NCBI GenBank assembly: GCA_947247005.1
Contig: OX365950.1
Coordinates: 10,118,720 to 10,182,719 of the forward strand
Source: Spisula solida
Lineage: Eukaryota; Mollusca; Bivalvia; Venerida; Mactridae
Direction of reading: 5' to 3'
DNA: 64,000 bases
Shown here: positions 1 through 10,806 of the stretch, piece by piece
Position numbering within the stretch: position 1 is the first letter of the stretch
Layout: every line of letters starts with the position of its first letter
Notes under the pieces: model-generated
Told to the model about the DNA's origin: nothing
The model's database searches: none
Seen by the model: only the letters and a program-made list of their open reading frames with translations
Program-made: the position numbers and the translations under genes

Positions 1-364
1 ACAAACGAGTGACATATTTGAAGCAGCAAGGTTTATTGTATTTTATTCGTTATATAAAACACGTAATGTAAGTTACAAAACTCGTACATAGTATAGCATT
101 ATTTAAAATCATGTCTTTATGTATTACAACGTAGTTCTTTGTAAAACATCGTATGTTTATAGTTTTATGTATATAGACACGTAATGTCCCTTTATAAAGT
201 TTGTTGGACGAAAGGACAGGTCAGTTTGTTGATGCATATGGCGTGTATACCTCATTTCACGAACGTACCAATAGTGTGAATGAAGATTGTGAAAACAAGT
301 TTGGTGACAATATAATATACTGATGGCCGTTCTACTCACAAACATTAGCCTATATATTGTATAC

Positions 365-570
365 CTCCATGAAAGCTGTCTGTCTTCTTGTGTCAACGGA
401 GTCCGTTTTCTACTAGTGACATCATTTGGATTATACGTGGTTCTGATCCCGGATAATTCTGTGGCCGGTTTAGAACTTGTTTTTAGCTCGGTCTCTTCCA
501 GCTGTGCTATCATGTTATGAAGTTCGGCTCGACTCATCATTGCCTGGTTCTCCTCCATACCAACGATTTT
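365..570 (-). CDS. Gene 1, downstream exon of a coiled-coil protein
   Basis: Read on the minus strand, this exon begins after a TTTGTCTTTAG acceptor (intron from 571) and runs to a weak possible donor, GAG|GTATAC, at 364/365. Its first codon, AAA, is in phase 0, matching the phase-0 end of the exon at 1103-1294. It encodes a short helical stretch with methionines and leucines (around HNMIAQLEETEL), followed by a polar, Thr/Ser/Pro/Arg-rich tail that looks disordered. If the donor is not used, the frame stays open to a stop near 157, so this could be the last exon; the residues past 365 look like non-coding translation, so I prefer the donor. If the donor is used, the exon is 206 nt and ends in phase 2. 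I do not recognise the family. The gene probably continues to the left of the window. Confidence 0.5.
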
Positions 571-829
571 CTAAAGACAAATATAGGCAATGCAATAGCA
601 GACTTTAGATCATTCATCGTCATGCACGGAATTATTCAACCTGGTAACATGTTTAACTTCTTTGCATCTGGTTCATTAAAATGGACCGATTCAATTAACT
701 AGTCTCCAGTGATATCAAATAATATGCACACACAAATATAACCCGATCACAAAGTTATGGCTAGTTGTCCCCCTTACATTAACATTATGTATTATTTATT
801 TGCACACACGTGTACGTACGAGCCTGTCC

Positions 830-910
830 GGTCCCACAGTTGGCGTAAGTCTAGTCTGTCCAAAGGCAGATCTTGATTCGATTCCCGAATCGGGCAAGTT
901 CTTCAGTGAT
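830..910 (+). repeat. tRNA-derived SINE-like fragment
   Basis: The stretch has a pol III A-box-like GTTGGCGTAAGTCTAG and, about 35 nt on, a B-box-like TGATTCGATTCCCG. The spacing matches a degenerate tRNA head, but no complete cloverleaf forms, so a SINE relic is more likely than a tRNA gene. It lies between the exons at 365-570 and 1103-1294. Confidence 0.35.
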
Positions 911-1102
911 ATTTAATGTATCTGCGAATGCGGATAAATGGCCAGTTCACTGATAAACAAACACGTTTTCCTTGATCATTAAAATTCTCGACACCTGTAA
1001 GGTGAACTGGCCTTCTAGTATGCTTGAAACTAAATTAGTACCTTTTTTTTAACTGCGTTCAACCCGATGAATATACATTTATACAACGTGTAATGTACAT
1101 AC

Positions 1103-1294
1103 CTGCATTAACTTTTGATTTTCGATCGTTTGTTTGGCTGCATTGGTCTCTGCGATGGTAACCCTGGTTTTTAGGTCAACATGTGTAGTCTCTAGCTGAC
1201 GTATCTCCTCTGTATTGTTGTGTATATCATGTTCATATTTGTCTAGTTGAGTTTTATACATTGTGTTCTCAATTGTAAGAGCATCGATTTCCGA
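1103..1294 (-). CDS. Gene 1, coiled-coil exon
   Basis: This 192-nt exon (64 codons, phase 0 at both ends) has a clear acceptor, TATTTCAG|TCG, and a clear donor, ATGCAG|GTATGT, on the minus strand. The encoded segment starts SEIDALTIEN and ends NQKLMQ. It is strongly helical, with hydrophobic residues (I, L, Y, V) spaced in heptads and many E, K, Q and T residues, and has no proline or glycine. This is a canonical parallel coiled coil, so a structural, scaffold or cytoskeletal role is likely. The codons outside these splice sites break the pattern, which supports the boundaries. It joins in frame to the exons at 2395-2556 and 365-570. Confidence 0.7.
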
Positions 1295-2394
1295 CTGAAA
1301 TACACGACAATAATTTAAACATATCCAACTATTTGTCCCATTTGTATTCGCACATGTGACAATTTTTTTACCATTGGAAGGCATGGGGACTCCACGTAAA
1401 ATTGTCCATATGACAATAACTATTTGAGATATTTCTTATGTGCAAACATATTTTGTAGTTTGATATGTCTACAATATAATGCAGTAAATTTCATAGTTGT
1501 ATCTTTATGGGATCAACCCCCTTTTTAAAGGTTTTTAACATGACTGTCACTCACATTGAACAAAGAAGGAAATGAACGGATTTGATATCAAACTTGGTTA
1601 CTTTCTTGTCCGTAGTTCTTTTGTTTCTCGGGGAATATATTTTGTGCAAACTTGATTAATAGTTTAATTTCTTCCCGTCAGATTGGTGTTTTGATATAAG
1701 AAATGTGATAATTAGATCTGCCCCCTTTTTACGGTTTTTTAAAACAGGTATCATTTTTTTTTTAGTAAAAAAGTAATACACATATTTAATTTGCACATTG
1801 TTAATTGTTTTATGACGCGCCCCGCTGCGATTGTCACAGCATGTGTGGGTAGTCCAGCATAAGGTCGCTTCATTTATTTAAAAAGGGCATGCCTTTTTGT
1901 ATAGAACTGTCCCTTTTGTGTGTTGCTTTGTCTGCTTAACTTGTGGTGTGTGGTCGTCATTGAGACTCGTTATTGTCTCCTGGTCGGTTATGTTAGAATC
2001 ACTTAACGACAAGCCGTCGGCCTATTCCAAAACAAAGATAACACGAAGGCCAAAAATGCATTCATTAAATGTATTTTAATGCCGTACGTTTTGTATGCGA
2101 GATAGGGTAAACATTAGCAGAATTTGTTCAAACTTTGCATATGAACACAACGTCATGTTCTAAACAGAATGGTGAATAAATAGCCATAATTGTTTATGTC
2201 ACAGTATGTGCGAACATGCGAATATCTGGCATTAAAACTATAATATTAAATTGTGTCTTCGAATTCGCTTATTTAAGAGTAGATAACTCTTATCCATTGT
2301 ACTGATAAAAGTCTCCTTTCCATATTGAAAACATATACACGTAATTAACACAATTAAACACACACCTACAGGATTAGAAACTATTACTACTTAC

Positions 2395-2556
2395 ATGTAG
2401 TCGTGCATTCTCGTTTTGTAGCTCTGTCAATTCGAGATCCATTGCTTTCTTGGAGTCCACAGACGCCTTAGATTTTGTTGAACCATTGGACTTTCTGGAA
2501 GTCTGTGACTTGTTTGATAGCGTTTCTTCTTGCTTTTTACTTCCATCGTCTGTGAC
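2395..2556 (-). CDS. Gene 1, Ser/Lys-rich to coiled-coil exon
   Basis: This 162-nt minus-strand exon (54 codons, phase 0 at both ends) lies between an acceptor, GTCTTCCTCAG|GTC, and a textbook donor, CTACAT|GTAAGT. The first two thirds are polar and rich in Ser, Lys and Thr (for example NKSQTSRKSNGSTKSK), which suggests a disordered, possibly phosphorylated linker. The last third (MDLELTELQNENARLH) starts the leucine-zipper-like coil that continues in the exon at 1103-1294. The two segments splice without changing frame or heptad character. I do not recognise the protein family. Confidence 0.7.
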
Positions 2557-3560
2557 CTGAGGAAGACAATATATTGCTTGGTTAAATCGCGTTTCTCAAA
2601 TATAATAATAATGTCTTATTTTTCACATGACTGCCTACTGCATGATGATAACAATTTGAAATTTTGAAAAACTTTAAATGTATTTCAATATAGATGTTGT
2701 TAGTTGCACTGCGTTCCCTGTATTATTTTATAAATATTGAATATACAATATGAATGCGCAAGGTGACAGATAACAGTTTGAACATGTTATTTACTGATTA
2801 TCATGTCATATTTACTTATGATTGGGCAACCTGTTTAATAGTTTATTTAAGTCTCATCCATATATACATGACAATTATTATAAAACAATATATCAAAGAT
2901 AAAAAACATGTACATGCATATGGCCATTCTATATAGAGTTACAAGAGATTCACAAAGTATGTGGAATCACATAAATACACCAGCTACATTTAACATGAGC
3001 TGTCACCTTTCTTATTCATATTGTACTCGTATATACTATATGTTCGTTGAAAATAGACGGGGAATGCAGCATCCCAACAACAACAACCTTAAAATCAAAA
3101 CGATTGATTTCTTTTCCCAACGCCAACTCTAATATATACTAGCAATCCAAACTTCTTGCATATATGTCTCTTACTTGAATCAGATATTGAATTTGATCAT
3201 GTTAAGAGAGTTGTTCAAAGGCAACACTTTATCACACAAAAACAATTAGATGCAGTAAAATAGTGTCTTGTTTAAAAATACTGTTCATCACATCAGAAGC
3301 GCAATTACCATCGGCGATCTAGTGAGAATGTTTCAGTAATATTATCGCGTACAAGGTAAGTCTTAAGGCGAGAATAATTATTCTATTACAATGACGCACA
3401 TGCAGTTATGTTACAAAACTGATTGTTAAGGGTGCAAAAAAATATTTTCAAAATAAGGACTTCATTTTGCTGGATCTTGCAACAAACATGTCTTGTAAAA
3501 TACCAAATATTTATCTCAGAACACACAGAATGCACCAGATTGGTCCATTGTTATAAAAAA

Positions 3561-3593
3561 TTTCCCGGGGGAGCATGCCCCCGGACCCCCCTA
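3561..3593. repeat. GC-rich hairpin CCCGGGGGAGCATGCCCCCGG
   Basis: A short GC-rich inverted repeat (CCGGGGG, loop AGCATG, CCCCCGG) followed by ACCCCCCTA stands out sharply in AT-rich DNA. From memory, similar 'GGGGGAGCATGCCCCC' stretches recur within transposons of many aquatic invertebrates, so it is probably a transposon remnant. Confidence 0.4.
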
Positions 3594-3722
3594 CTTGCAA
3601 TACGAGTTTATGATAATGTTAATCTTTTACCCACTATTTTGACAAGCAAAACAACTTAGTAGATATATCTTACCTTAGTTATGATATACACAAACATTTA
3701 CCATAAGCTATTAACACTTAAT

Positions 3723-3806
3723 GCAAAGACCTAAATATATGTATATTTAGGTCTTTGCTAAATGTGACCCCCCCCTATCTCAAAAGAAAATTTGCCCCCC
3801 CCCCCC
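3723..3806. repeat. 36-bp perfect palindrome plus poly-C runs
   Basis: Bases 3723-3758 form a perfect palindrome with arms starting GCAAAGACCTAAATATA. It is followed directly by CCCCCCC at about 3770 and a run of about 14 C at about 3793. The palindrome could extrude as a cruciform. No gene is associated with it. Confidence 0.7.
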
Positions 3807-4204
3807 AATGTTGAAGACGCTCCTACGCCCATGAGTAGGACGTTGCGAAAGACTTAGATATCAACTAAGCCTTAGAGCACACATGCAAGCATGCTGTATC
3901 TCTATTAATGCTCGTCCGGCAGACGAAAACAAACGATACATGTTATACCAGTATATTAAATCCAAATATGTTCTTCAGCAACCATCCGGTGTTACACGCC
4001 CGTCTGTCGTGTAACTTCGGCAACAGTGATGTAATAGGGAGGTTTCGAAACTGGGACTGTACGAGAATGTGCACGTGAAGAGCATTACGTCATCAAGTTG
4101 TGAGTAATAACCAGTGATAGACGAAATTAGATATGTAGAGGGTTGTGTTCCACGTCACAACGGTGTGTGTAGGTCATGTCATGTCATGCTGTGTGTATAT
4201 GTGT

Positions 4205-4565
4205 GTAATCATTTAGATCTTTCGGTCAAGAATAACCTATAAAAGTAAAAGTTCTTATTTCCAATGGGGTTCGGTGTTTTGTTGAAGGGACGGCAAGTAT
4301 AAGAGACATGGGTGTGATACAAGGAACCTGGGTGGGATACCCTAGCTCTTTCCGAACAGATTCCTTCGTTTTTAACGTGCCCGGTGTATAACACCGATAC
4401 ACGAGATACTACCCCTGGTGTGGTTACCGACCAGCATCTGCAGTCGGCGGGGAAACACTGCAAACCATTTCTGGAATTTCCAGCTCCTCGGTTGAGATTT
4501 GAGCTAGGGACCTCCGGATCGGTAGCCTAGACTAGAGCGTTAACCACTCGCCACTGTGCCTCTCT
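4205..4565 (-). mobile_element. tRNA-derived SINE, near full length
   Basis: On the minus strand a tRNA-like head begins near 4563, with A-box region TGGCGAGTGGTTAACGC and B-box-like GGTCCCTAGCTCAAATC. A non-tRNA body follows, with landmarks GCAGTGTTTCCCC, GATACACGAG (on the plus strand), AGGGTATCCCACCC and CTTATACTTGCC. Related body sequence is seen again at 9470-9680, and the AGTGTTTCCC motif at about 8785. Copies in three places with a pol III head identify it as a SINE family. The ORF here is incidental. Confidence 0.6.
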
Positions 4566-5305
4566 TTTTTGCAATCACAATCATCGTGAATTTAAATTGC
4601 AAAGTGAATGTCTACATGCATGTTCAATGTTGACTTCACGAATATGTTCGTATACTCGTTCATTTTGGAACCTCCCTACTGTTTTGTAGATGTACGATAC
4701 CTAAATATGATCTGCCTACACGGCATGGTGGCGTACTAATTGGTATTAAAGCAAAAAAACACGAAAGCGTCTACCTTTTACAGCTGAGATCGTTATTAGA
4801 ACTGTTTTGACTTATTATCATTCGTTCGGTTGCTAAGAGACAGATGTAAAACAGAGCGGCAAATCGGGAATCAATATCAGGAGCTGTACTGTTGGTGTTT
4901 ATGACTAGAAACACAGAACACATATTGATCCGAGAGAGCTTCGTCTTAGTTAAAATGGTGGTCGTTACAGTTTAATAGCAATCAACCCTTATCGTGTGAC
5001 TCAGTTTGCCGGAATGTTGGACGAAATTCCACCAGCCTCAAACTATGCAAATGAAGGGATCGAGGACAGCAATAATGAAATATGCATGAATCGTGACACT
5101 GAAAAAGGGGCAATCATATTCATCAAAAGCTATAACATGTATTTGCATTACACGCATTCGAATGTTGTGACCTTGTCATTTATCATTTTAAGCTTAGATG
5201 ACGTTGTACCAGTATTTACCAAGTAACGTTATGGTTAGTAACACTACACAACAGTTTTACGCACAGTTATCCGCATCTTATGTAGTCTAAGTATTCTCAG
5301 AAAGA

Positions 5306-6095
5306 TGTTATGCACGGTTTTCCGGCATTTACTGTTGTTGGAATAAAGTAGAACTAACGACTGTTCGGATTTCCAAACTTTGTATTTTGCGCGTGAGAAT
5401 TCTCACAAGTCCACAATCAACAATAATATAAGAACAAGATATAGTCAGTGTTGGTAAAATCCAAACAAATATAATTTTAACTGCGTAATTGAATTCTAAT
5501 GGAAAACCATTGATACGTTCAGCTTGGAAAACCAAGTTCGAATACCTCCAAAATCTCTACAGAACGTCCACTACAGTGTGTGTGGCTTCTGTTTTAGCCA
5601 ATCAAATCATTTCATACATATTATGCAAGTTCGCATCAACAAATCATAAACGTGGGCGTAAACTTTCTGACATCTGCGTTACCTAAACAGACCGCGTTCC
5701 TATATGACGTAAGATCTGTACATAATCGGTTTGTTAATTCGGAATATACAATTATCGTGTCAACAGTCATATCTATATTACATATAAGTATCTAATAAAA
5801 TTGCCAGATACAACTTAGTTCCCTGATAATCTAATCGTTAAGCCTGCAGAAGTGATATTTGCATAATTGTAAAGTCTGTAAAAGGTGATAAAAATCTTTC
5901 AAGTAGAATTATCAGATGTTGTCAGCGTGATAGCTTATCTGTTTCTATCCTTCTTTGTTTCATACATTTCTGTTCATTTTCTTCTCTTTCTAATATGTAC
6001 AAAATATTAATTTAAAAAACACAAAACACAAAATCTATTTACAAAAGGTCCTCAAAAACTTACACACAAAAATGGCCTGAAAATGCCGCATTACA
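5306..6095 (-). repeat. 3' LTR (790 bp)
   Basis: On the minus strand this is the downstream LTR. It begins TGTAATGCGG and ends CATAACA, and matches 7856-8645 at an offset of exactly 2,550 bases with no difference that I can find. Small ORFs repeated in both copies are a by-product of the duplication. Confidence 0.92.
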
Positions 6096-6111
6096 CTTAC
6101 TCCCCCTCCTA
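6096..6111 (-). other. Polypurine tract of the LTR element
   Basis: On the minus strand AGGAGGGGGAGTAAG runs directly into the 3' LTR start TGTAATG. This is the expected place and composition for the plus-strand primer of reverse transcription. Confidence 0.8.
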
Positions 6112-6795
6112 ATTAACTTCATTCCTATGAAGTTGCATAAATAGGCTTAAAGACTTAAGTAATATTCTCTAATGGAATTTATTACCTTATATGTCTATTT
6201 TCTGCAAGCATTTTATGTCAATTTTACAGTACTATAATAAAAATATCCTCAATAAGCTGAAAGCTATGTTTCAATCTGCCATATATTCAGCAAACAACAA
6301 ATTAAATGTTTTGTATAGCAACCTCTGTATAACAATCATCTCTTTTAAGCAACAGCTGCAAAATGTATACATACAAAAGTAAGATTTCAATAGCATATAT
6401 ATAACATACAACTTTTTACAAACAGAGTTCAGTATTCATCCTATGTACTTGTCTTCAATGGACACTTGTGTAAAACAACCAGTATTCATATTTTCAAATA
6501 TGTAGAATTGTACATATGAGTTCATAAGTCAAATGTATGGTAGATCTCTATACTGTCTTTTCTATAATTTGTTTAATATAAATGTCACAATATAACTTCG
6601 CAATATAATGTCACATGTAAATCGTTCAGTATTCTGTTGCACAAAATGTTCATTTATCAATATGTAGGTAACATTTCATCATTCATGTACATTCTAAAAT
6701 TGACTAAATTAATTGATGGGTACTTTAAATTATTTGAAATTAATATTTACCATTCAATAAACACAATTTACATATCCAAAATGTTTCTGATAAAA

Positions 6796-7740
6796 TCATT
6801 GTCTGTTTACACAGTCAATGAAAGAGCCTGCCTCGAAAGAAGTCACATTATCATCACAGACGGCTGCAAAATGATTAGTTTTTCCACATATTCCACATTT
6901 GTTGTTTTTCGCAAAACAGTTTTGGAAACGGTGATAAACATCACTGCCGCATTTTCTGCAATTAAAGTCCCGGCATGGTCTCGGCGGCCTGTCATTGTTG
7001 CCCTTGTACATCTGGCTTACAGTGTTAATCAGTTCTATTTTTGCGGATTGGTATTGCTTTCGTAGTTGAAGTGAAAAATTAGATAATTTTTCACAAAATT
7101 TATTGTATTCATCGATGAATTCATCATCACGTTTTGACTTTGCGGTCATCTCCATTATTTGCTTATTTAATTGAGCAAATTCTATCTTATTTTGTCGCAT
7201 GTTGGACACCAAAACGTTGTTTTCTTCGACCAAACGTGCATTCTTACATTCCAAATCACCAATCCGGTCTGAGTATGATTCTAACTGTAATTTGAGTTTT
7301 GAACTATCATAGTCAATTCTGTTCTTGTCTTGTTCTATTGCTTGGCGACGACGTTGTTCATTATGTACTTGTTGTTTTAGCTCACCGACCTTCAATTCAA
7401 GTTTGACATTTTGCGTTTGTGCATTTGTGTGTAAATTAGCTATATAGTGCATACGTTCTTTGTAGTTGTCTTTCATTGCTTGGTGTTTGTCAAGACACGT
7501 GGGTAGTTCATCATTGTCGATGTTGTGGAATGGAAGCGACTCCGCGGTCTTTCGTCTGATGAAATTTGTCATGCGCTCTTGGTCCCGTTGTTTTGTTCTC
7601 ACCGATTTTTCTGTTCTCACGGTGCACATACGAGCAAAATGTCCAATTCTGTTACAACGATTGCATTTTGCATTCCATGCGTGACACTGTCCAAAATGAT
7701 TATGTCCACACCTCTTACACTGTAAATTTTGTCCAACCAT
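6796..7740 (-). CDS. CCHC-coiled coil-CCHC Gag/nucleocapsid-like protein of the LTR element
   Basis: This 314-aa ORF is the only coding region in the element. Residues 8-39 hold two zinc knuckles, C8-C11-H15-C19 and C26-C29-H34-C39. Residues 261-295 hold two more, C261-C264-H270-C275 and C282-C285-H290-C295. The middle (about 75-250) is Lys/Glu/Gln/Leu-rich with heptad spacing, indicating a coiled coil. The paired knuckles, with HFA-x2-C endings, resemble the nucleocapsid part of Ty3/gypsy-type Gag. There is no capsid-like domain before them and no protease after them. A likely role is RNA binding and multimerisation that brings the element's RNA into particles made by a partner element; this is inferred. 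The ATG lies 113 bases inside the end of the 5' LTR, downstream of the primer-binding site. Confidence 0.85.
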   Translation of the reverse strand: MVGQNLQCKRCGHNHFGQCHAWNAKCNRCNRIGHFARMCTVRTEKSVRTKQRDQERMTNFIRRKTAESLPFHNIDNDELPTCLDKHQAMKDNYKERMHYIANLHTNAQTQNVKLELKVGELKQQVHNEQRRRQAIEQDKNRIDYDSSKLKLQLESYSDRIGDLECKNARLVEENNVLVSNMRQNKIEFAQLNKQIMEMTAKSKRDDEFIDEYNKFCEKLSNFSLQLRKQYQSAKIELINTVSQMYKGNNDRPPRPCRDFNCRKCGSDVYHRFQNCFAKNNKCGICGKTNHFAAVCDDNVTSFEAGSFIDCVNRQ

Positions 7741-7835
7741 ATTTCTGTTGAATATAAACGCTTCTTCTGTATGGGAAATTATTCTCTAGTGAATAACACT
7801 CGCTAAGCTGTGAAAGTCCAGAATGAATATATCGG

Positions 7836-7853
7836 TACCCGGATTCTCCACCA
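7836..7853 (-). other. Primer-binding site
   Basis: On the minus strand TGGTGGAGAATCCGGGTA begins two bases after the 5' LTR. The TGG start pairs with a tRNA CCA end, and the plus strand reads like a tRNA 3' end with T-loop, T-stem, acceptor strand and CCA. I could not assign the tRNA species. Confidence 0.75.
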
Positions 7854-7855
7854 TA

Positions 7856-8645
7856 TGTTATGCACGGTTTTCCGGCATTTACTGTTGTTGGAATAAAGTA
7901 GAACTAACGACTGTTCGGATTTCCAAACTTTGTATTTTGCGCGTGAGAATTCTCACAAGTCCACAATCAACAATAATATAAGAACAAGATATAGTCAGTG
8001 TTGGTAAAATCCAAACAAATATAATTTTAACTGCGTAATTGAATTCTAATGGAAAACCATTGATACGTTCAGCTTGGAAAACCAAGTTCGAATACCTCCA
8101 AAATCTCTACAGAACGTCCACTACAGTGTGTGTGGCTTCTGTTTTAGCCAATCAAATCATTTCATACATATTATGCAAGTTCGCATCAACAAATCATAAA
8201 CGTGGGCGTAAACTTTCTGACATCTGCGTTACCTAAACAGACCGCGTTCCTATATGACGTAAGATCTGTACATAATCGGTTTGTTAATTCGGAATATACA
8301 ATTATCGTGTCAACAGTCATATCTATATTACATATAAGTATCTAATAAAATTGCCAGATACAACTTAGTTCCCTGATAATCTAATCGTTAAGCCTGCAGA
8401 AGTGATATTTGCATAATTGTAAAGTCTGTAAAAGGTGATAAAAATCTTTCAAGTAGAATTATCAGATGTTGTCAGCGTGATAGCTTATCTGTTTCTATCC
8501 TTCTTTGTTTCATACATTTCTGTTCATTTTCTTCTCTTTCTAATATGTACAAAATATTAATTTAAAAAACACAAAACACAAAATCTATTTACAAAAGGTC
8601 CTCAAAAACTTACACACAAAAATGGCCTGAAAATGCCGCATTACA
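7856..8645 (-). repeat. 5' LTR (790 bp)
   Basis: This is the upstream LTR on the minus strand and should carry the element promoter. It appears identical to 5306-6095. The base after it on the plus strand starts the second copy of the AAGA target duplication. Confidence 0.92.
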
Positions 8646-8699
8646 AAGACGCGAAACACCGACAGCCTAACATAATGCAAACTGTTTAACGGATACCAC

Positions 8700-9015
8700 G
8701 AGGTTGACAATTGGTCAAGTGGTAAGGGCTACTGACTGCTGATCTGAAGGCTGTGGGTTCGATCCCTAATCCCGTGCTTTTCAGTGTTTCCCACCTAATA
8801 TAACTAAAATAACTAACATTCTTTAAACGAGACGTTAAACGAGGTCCCGTATATGATGCTTTATATCGGCACGTAAAAAAACCAGTGATGCTTCTGGAAC
8901 TGGGGCATCTTCTGTATCATGCACTAACCCCAAAACTTCAGTGACTAGCCTCTTCTTGGGGCCTCGCCCGTATGGATTTCCAGTGGCGAGGATAAATAAA
9001 AGCATATAAATCAGG
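8700..9015 (+). mobile_element. tRNA-derived SINE with 3' body
   Basis: The head contains A-box-like TTGGTCAAGTGGTAAGG and a clean B-box GTGGGTTCGATCCC. It is followed by TTTTCAGTGTTTCCC, a motif shared with the SINE at 4205-4565, then AAACGAGACGTTAAACGAGG and GGCACGTAAAA. The segment ends near GTGGCGAGGATAAATAAAAG, a tail also seen at about 33300. The head has no good acceptor stem, so this is not a functional tRNA gene. Confidence 0.6.
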
Positions 9016-9469
9016 ATACCACGATGGACAACATCAACCAAACCAAATACGAAATATATAGGATAAGAACTTTTCGAATCCCGGTATTGACGCTAAAGAT
9101 CAATGTACACTAATGCATGTATATGTAAAGTAATATTAACATATTTTAGTAACTGACTAATGGGTACTCATCTAGTTAAGTTAAGTTACCAGTTTTCGAG
9201 GTTCGCATTCAGCAATAATTCAGCTGTTTAGCCATCCATTGACATTTTAACTTCCCATGGTCGTTGGGATATGAATATTGTTTTATCTATCTTTTATAAT
9301 TCTATATTAGAATGGTCACATAGTACTATTTCTGTGATAGAATGTGACGGTATAGTTTATTTATTGTAGTATGTGGATGAGACTGAAATTAAGAATACAC
9401 ACATTATACATACTATGCGACGCAATATATATGTATATACAAGTGTGTTGTTTGTTTGCGCTTGATGGG

Positions 9470-9690
9470 TGCAGTCGTACTTATAGTGGTTATCATGGTG
9501 TTACCTTTCCAGATAGGTCAATGACCTTAGACATAAAGAGAAGAGATAGTTGTCTGATACAAGGCATTGGGGTATTGGTGCTGCACGGATACACGCGAGA
9601 CTATACCCCTGAATTACCGCACCAACCATGCAGTTCATCTCTAGTTGGGTGGGAAATACTTAAAACTGTTTCAGAAACCTGTGTACATGT
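9470..9690 (-). repeat. SINE body copy, head missing or degraded
   Basis: The plus strand has GATACACGCGAGACTATACC and TGGGTGGGAAATACTT, which match in order the body of the SINE at 4205-4565 (GATACACGAGATACTACCCC and the GGGGAAACACTG region). The tRNA head would lie beyond 9690 but is not recognisable. Confidence 0.45.
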
Positions 9691-10319
9691 ACAATAAATA
9701 GGGCATCATCAGGATATTTATAGTAAGCATATGAGTTACAGGACTTGACAAACATCTACATCTACATTTTACGTTAAACTGTCATAAAATTGACATTTCT
9801 TTAACGGTGTGCGAGAAAAGAAGAAAGAGAAGTAAAGATAGAAGAATCGACACGGACAAATATATGCAGTTAAAGTAAAAAGAGCGAAATAAAAGAAAAA
9901 GTTGTGCACAGTTACTTTCGACCATCAAGACAAGACCAAACCAGTGCTTTACAGTCATGAGTAGTTTATTATTGTAATGAAATAGAATATAGTATCTATA
10001 CTGAGCGTCAAAAGTTCCGCAAATCCACTTTTATGTTTTTTTTATTGGAATCAAAAACTAGTTTATGTTGATACAACTATTCATGTGTATATTGATATAT
10101 AACCGATATAAATACATTAACAATTATCAAATTTAAGAAAATTTTAAATGTATTTATCCATATGAATGCCGTACATGACACAACCCAACATTTTAAATAT
10201 AAAATTACACTTAGCAAATATTTGTTTTGGTACCATATATCCTTTCTTTTAAAGGGACTGCCTCACATATTGGTGTATTGTAAAAATAAAATAAAATTGT
10301 CAAATATTCGCGTAATTTT

Positions 10320-10806
10320 TAGGGGTGGGCCGATGCATCGAAATATCGATGCATTGCGATCCCGAGTGTCCCCATAGTATGGATCGATAGTAAAAGTATC
10401 GATCCAATAACTATCGCCGATAGTAAACTCAACTATCGATAGTTTCACTATTTATTTAAAACAACTTCCGTTCTCGTTAAAAAAACATAATTTTAAATAA
10501 TCCTACGCATCAAAACTGCCACCAAGGACCAACGTTTCAGCATTTAGTTAAAATTTATTCATCTATTTCTGTCCAATTAATTTTAAATCATTTCCACAAA
10601 TAGTAGATCAGTATGTTGTACGGCAAAGTTGTATCTTACACAGTGCAAACTTGCATTTACAAGTTAATCTCTGGTTTTTAAATCTTGGCAATAACTATTG
10701 CAATAATATCGCAATAGTTCCCAGCAATACAATAGTATCGCAATAGTACTTTCAGCAATATCAATAGTATTGCAATAGTCAAAAATGGACTCAATAGTCA
10801 CCCCTA
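10320..10806. mobile_element. hAT-like non-autonomous transposon, 487 bp, 8-bp target duplication
   Basis: The element starts TAGGGGTG and ends CACCCCTA. It is flanked by perfect 8-bp direct repeats GTAATTTT at 10312-10319 and 10807-10814, the size made by hAT transposases. Subterminal DNA is packed with short inverted words: GATGCATCG with CGATGCAT on the left, and repeated CAATAGT/CGCAATAGT on the right, which may be transposase binding sites. No transposase is encoded. Confidence 0.88.

Larger units (their letters stand above)
2557..5305. other. Intronic stretch with repeats, no convincing exon
   Basis: Upstream of the exon at 2395-2556 the sequence is AT-rich and non-coding as far as I can read. 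It contains the items listed separately at 3561-3593, 3723-3806 and 4205-4565. A possible small plus-strand exon near 3300-3355 was considered and rejected. Confidence 0.5.
5306..8645 (-). mobile_element. Non-autonomous LTR retrotransposon, intact and young
   Basis: Two direct copies of 790 bp (5306-6095 and 7856-8645) start TG and end CA and appear identical on line-by-line reading. They are flanked by a 4-bp target duplication AAGA (5302-5305 and 8646-8649). Read on the minus strand, the 5' LTR is 7856-8645. A primer-binding site follows it after two bases, and a polypurine tract abuts the 3' LTR. The internal region is only 1,760 bp and holds one ORF; no protease, reverse transcriptase, RNase H or integrase can be seen, so the element depends on another element for mobility. 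Identical LTRs imply a very recent insertion. It sits in the inferred large intron of gene 1, in the same orientation as that gene. Confidence 0.92.

Noticed and set aside
3298..3361. A possible plus-strand exon ending ACAAG|GTAAGT after CACATCAG.
   Set aside because: The 64-bp segment is open, but the acceptor lacks a pyrimidine tract and no partner exon was seen.
4996..5226. 76-codon plus-strand ORF with a polar first half.
   Set aside because: The second half reads as AT-rich non-coding DNA, no splice donor or domain is clear, and it ends just before the LTR element.
5329..5686. Short ORFs in the LTRs, repeated at 7879-8236.
   Set aside because: They occur twice only because the LTR is duplicated and show no protein features.
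6637..7065. 142-codon plus-strand ORF overlapping the LTR-element gene.
   Set aside because: It is antisense to the zinc-knuckle ORF and has no features of its own.
8707..8775. tRNA gene, because A- and B-boxes are both good.
   Set aside because: No 7-bp acceptor stem or plausible anticodon arm forms, and a SINE body follows.
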